This document shows positions 62,419 through 64,000 of a stretch of DNA of 64,000 bases, piece after piece. Source of the stretch: Lichenostomus cassidix (Eukaryota; Chordata; Aves; Passeriformes; Meliphagidae); assembly GCA_008360975.2 (NCBI GenBank), contig CM039182.1, positions 85,033,405 to 85,097,404 on the forward strand. Direction: 5' to 3'. The notes beneath the pieces were generated by a model. That model had not been told where the DNA came from. It made no database searches and worked only from the letters and a program-made list of their open reading frames with translations. The position numbers were made by a program, and so were the translations under genes. The first letter of the stretch is position 1, and the number at the start of each line of letters is the position of its first letter.

Positions 62419-64000
62419 AATTGCTCATCCAAGGGTTGTGTTCACTTTACGGGCAGCAGTGCTGTTTACAGAATATACACAGAAATGTACACAAATACAT
62501 CTCAGCAAACTTAGCACTTTAAAAGGAATTTTTTTTTTCAAGATTGCCAGAGGTCATTTCAGCAGAATTGGAATAACTAAGTTGGTGTGAGATTCCTCAA
62601 TAACACTACAGCTGTATACACAGATATATCTACTTATGCTGCTGCAATTATCTTGTTTAAAAACCAAGCGGTCACATGAAAGCTTTCCTGTGCATAATAA
62701 TTCCATCTTTAGAGTTTAGAGACTACCTGATTTATTTTAATCATGAAAACCTGTGTTCCAGTCACTTTTGCAGCTCCCCAACCAAATCAATGTTTACGAG
62801 GAGAGACAAAGAGATGAATCCAGTGCTGGAGAAATTCTATGAGTTTCCATGTTTGAGCTATGAACCACAGTTAGATTTTTATCCTTTGGTAGCCTAAACA
62901 TGATACAGCCACTCTTAGAAGTGTATACAGCTCATTTTGCATTAGCTCTTTAGTGGCAAGCTTCAGCCAAGCATCAGCTTTAGTGTTAAGTGACAACACA
63001 GTGGTTCCTCATGCTTCAGCTATTTGTCAAATCTCATTATATTATTTGCTAATTCATTCAGCTTTGCCTTTCTCTCTGCACGGAGAGAGCTGAGGTTATC
63101 TTCCTGCTAGTTTTCTGACCCGTGGGATCCTTGAACTGCTTTTTGAATAACTGCTAGAGGTGCAATAGCAGTTTGCAATAGCCAAGGTTGTCAAGCGTGA
63201 GGTTAAGCTCAGAGGACTATATTTAGGCACTTCAACAGGTGGCCTGATGCACAGAAGTGCTGAGCCTGCAAGCTCCTGCTCAGCTACTTAAATACTGAAA
63301 TCCACAGACCAGCTGAGAGAGGTCAGGACTCCTGAACATCCAGACATGCACTAAGTGCCTCAATATGTTCACAGGAACATAGTGCAGGGTGTTCCCTTTT
63401 AACTCGGCTTAGTGTATATTTCGAGCTAGTAACAGTTTTATCTAGGTAATCATTATTTTCTTCCTTGTTGCAGAAAAGCTGATGCCTGACATTTGCCATC
63501 AGTTTTCTCATACAAGCGTTGAGTCAGTTCAGTGGCCAGATCCTACCGTTAACACCCAAGGGACACTATTTCACCTTTCCTTTAGAAAATAAATGAATAG
63601 CAAAATTCAGTGTTGGTTTCTTATCAGGCAGTGTTTCATGGTCAAAAGATAAATGATACTTTAGTTTCCCTTTGTATAAACAATTACTGCCCCATAGAGA
63701 TGCATTAGAGATCACTGCTCAGTTTCCTGATGGATTATGAAGTGTGAGCATCTTTCTGCTCACAGTGGGCTGAACACAAGTCTTTGGAACAATGTCACAG
63801 AATAAAATTGCTTCCAGCCACACGAATTCTGATGACCAAACCAAATAATCTTTAACTTTTCAAAACTTTCCTATAGATGTGATAAAATACTCCATTTAAA
63901 CTATTACCACTGACACTTCTGCATGAAATACTTCCGTGTAGCCGAAATGGTGTATTTTAATGACATAAACATTCTTTAAAAAACAATAATCGAGATTGTC

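Larger units (their letters stand above)
60191..64000. other. Unique DNA, no gene seen
   Basis: No recognisable exon or transposon. A GC-richer patch at about 61760-62160 is open on both strands at once (100 and 74 codons plus, 129 codons minus) with no known domain. 61040-61640 is rich in TAATTA-type motifs. A perfect short hairpin lies at 62389-62418. Confidence 0.55.

Overview
The window looks like gene-free nuclear DNA from a bird, either deep intron or intergenic. The evidence is vertebrate-style composition: AT-rich, CpG-poor, no operon-like packing of open frames, and scattered microsatellites and homopolymers. The only readily recognisable mobile elements are several old CR1 (chicken repeat 1) LINE fragments and one retroviral-type solo LTR. 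CR1 also occurs in turtles and crocodilians, but the low repeat density favours a bird. The LTR looks to me like a songbird type, from memory only. I found no rRNA, tRNA, CRISPR array or prokaryotic gene, and no exon that I can tie to a known protein.

Layout. 1-3.9 kb is unique AT-rich DNA with one small tandem repeat and a 50-bp CR1 tail. 3.9-5 kb is odd: two LTR-end-like segments about 880 bp apart bracket an imperfect 33-bp tandem array, and the array lies in-frame in the longest open frame of the window (179 codons). 5-12.4 kb is unique. 12.47-13.46 kb is a probable minus-strand solo LTR with two CCAAT boxes, a TATA box and an imperfect 6-bp flanking duplication. 13.5-23.4 kb is unique. 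23.43-24.35 kb is an internally deleted CR1 with readable reverse-transcriptase ORF fragments. 25.4-25.5 kb is a CR1 scrap. 31.93-32.56 kb is a CR1 whose 5' part is inverted, as expected for twin priming. 32.6-58.8 kb is unique DNA with homopolymer runs and one weak terminal-exon candidate near 56.5 kb. 58.8-58.9 kb and 59.84-60.19 kb are CR1 3' ends in opposite orientations. 60.2-64 kb is unique, with a homeodomain-motif-rich stretch and a strong short hairpin.

Almost all open frames here are of the length expected by chance or derive from CR1. No gene pathway or cooperation can be described. The structural story is retrotransposon history: several CR1 insertions truncated, deleted or inverted, and one LTR left after recombination. 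Identifications rest on remembered CR1 and LTR consensus patterns and on direct reading, not on a search.
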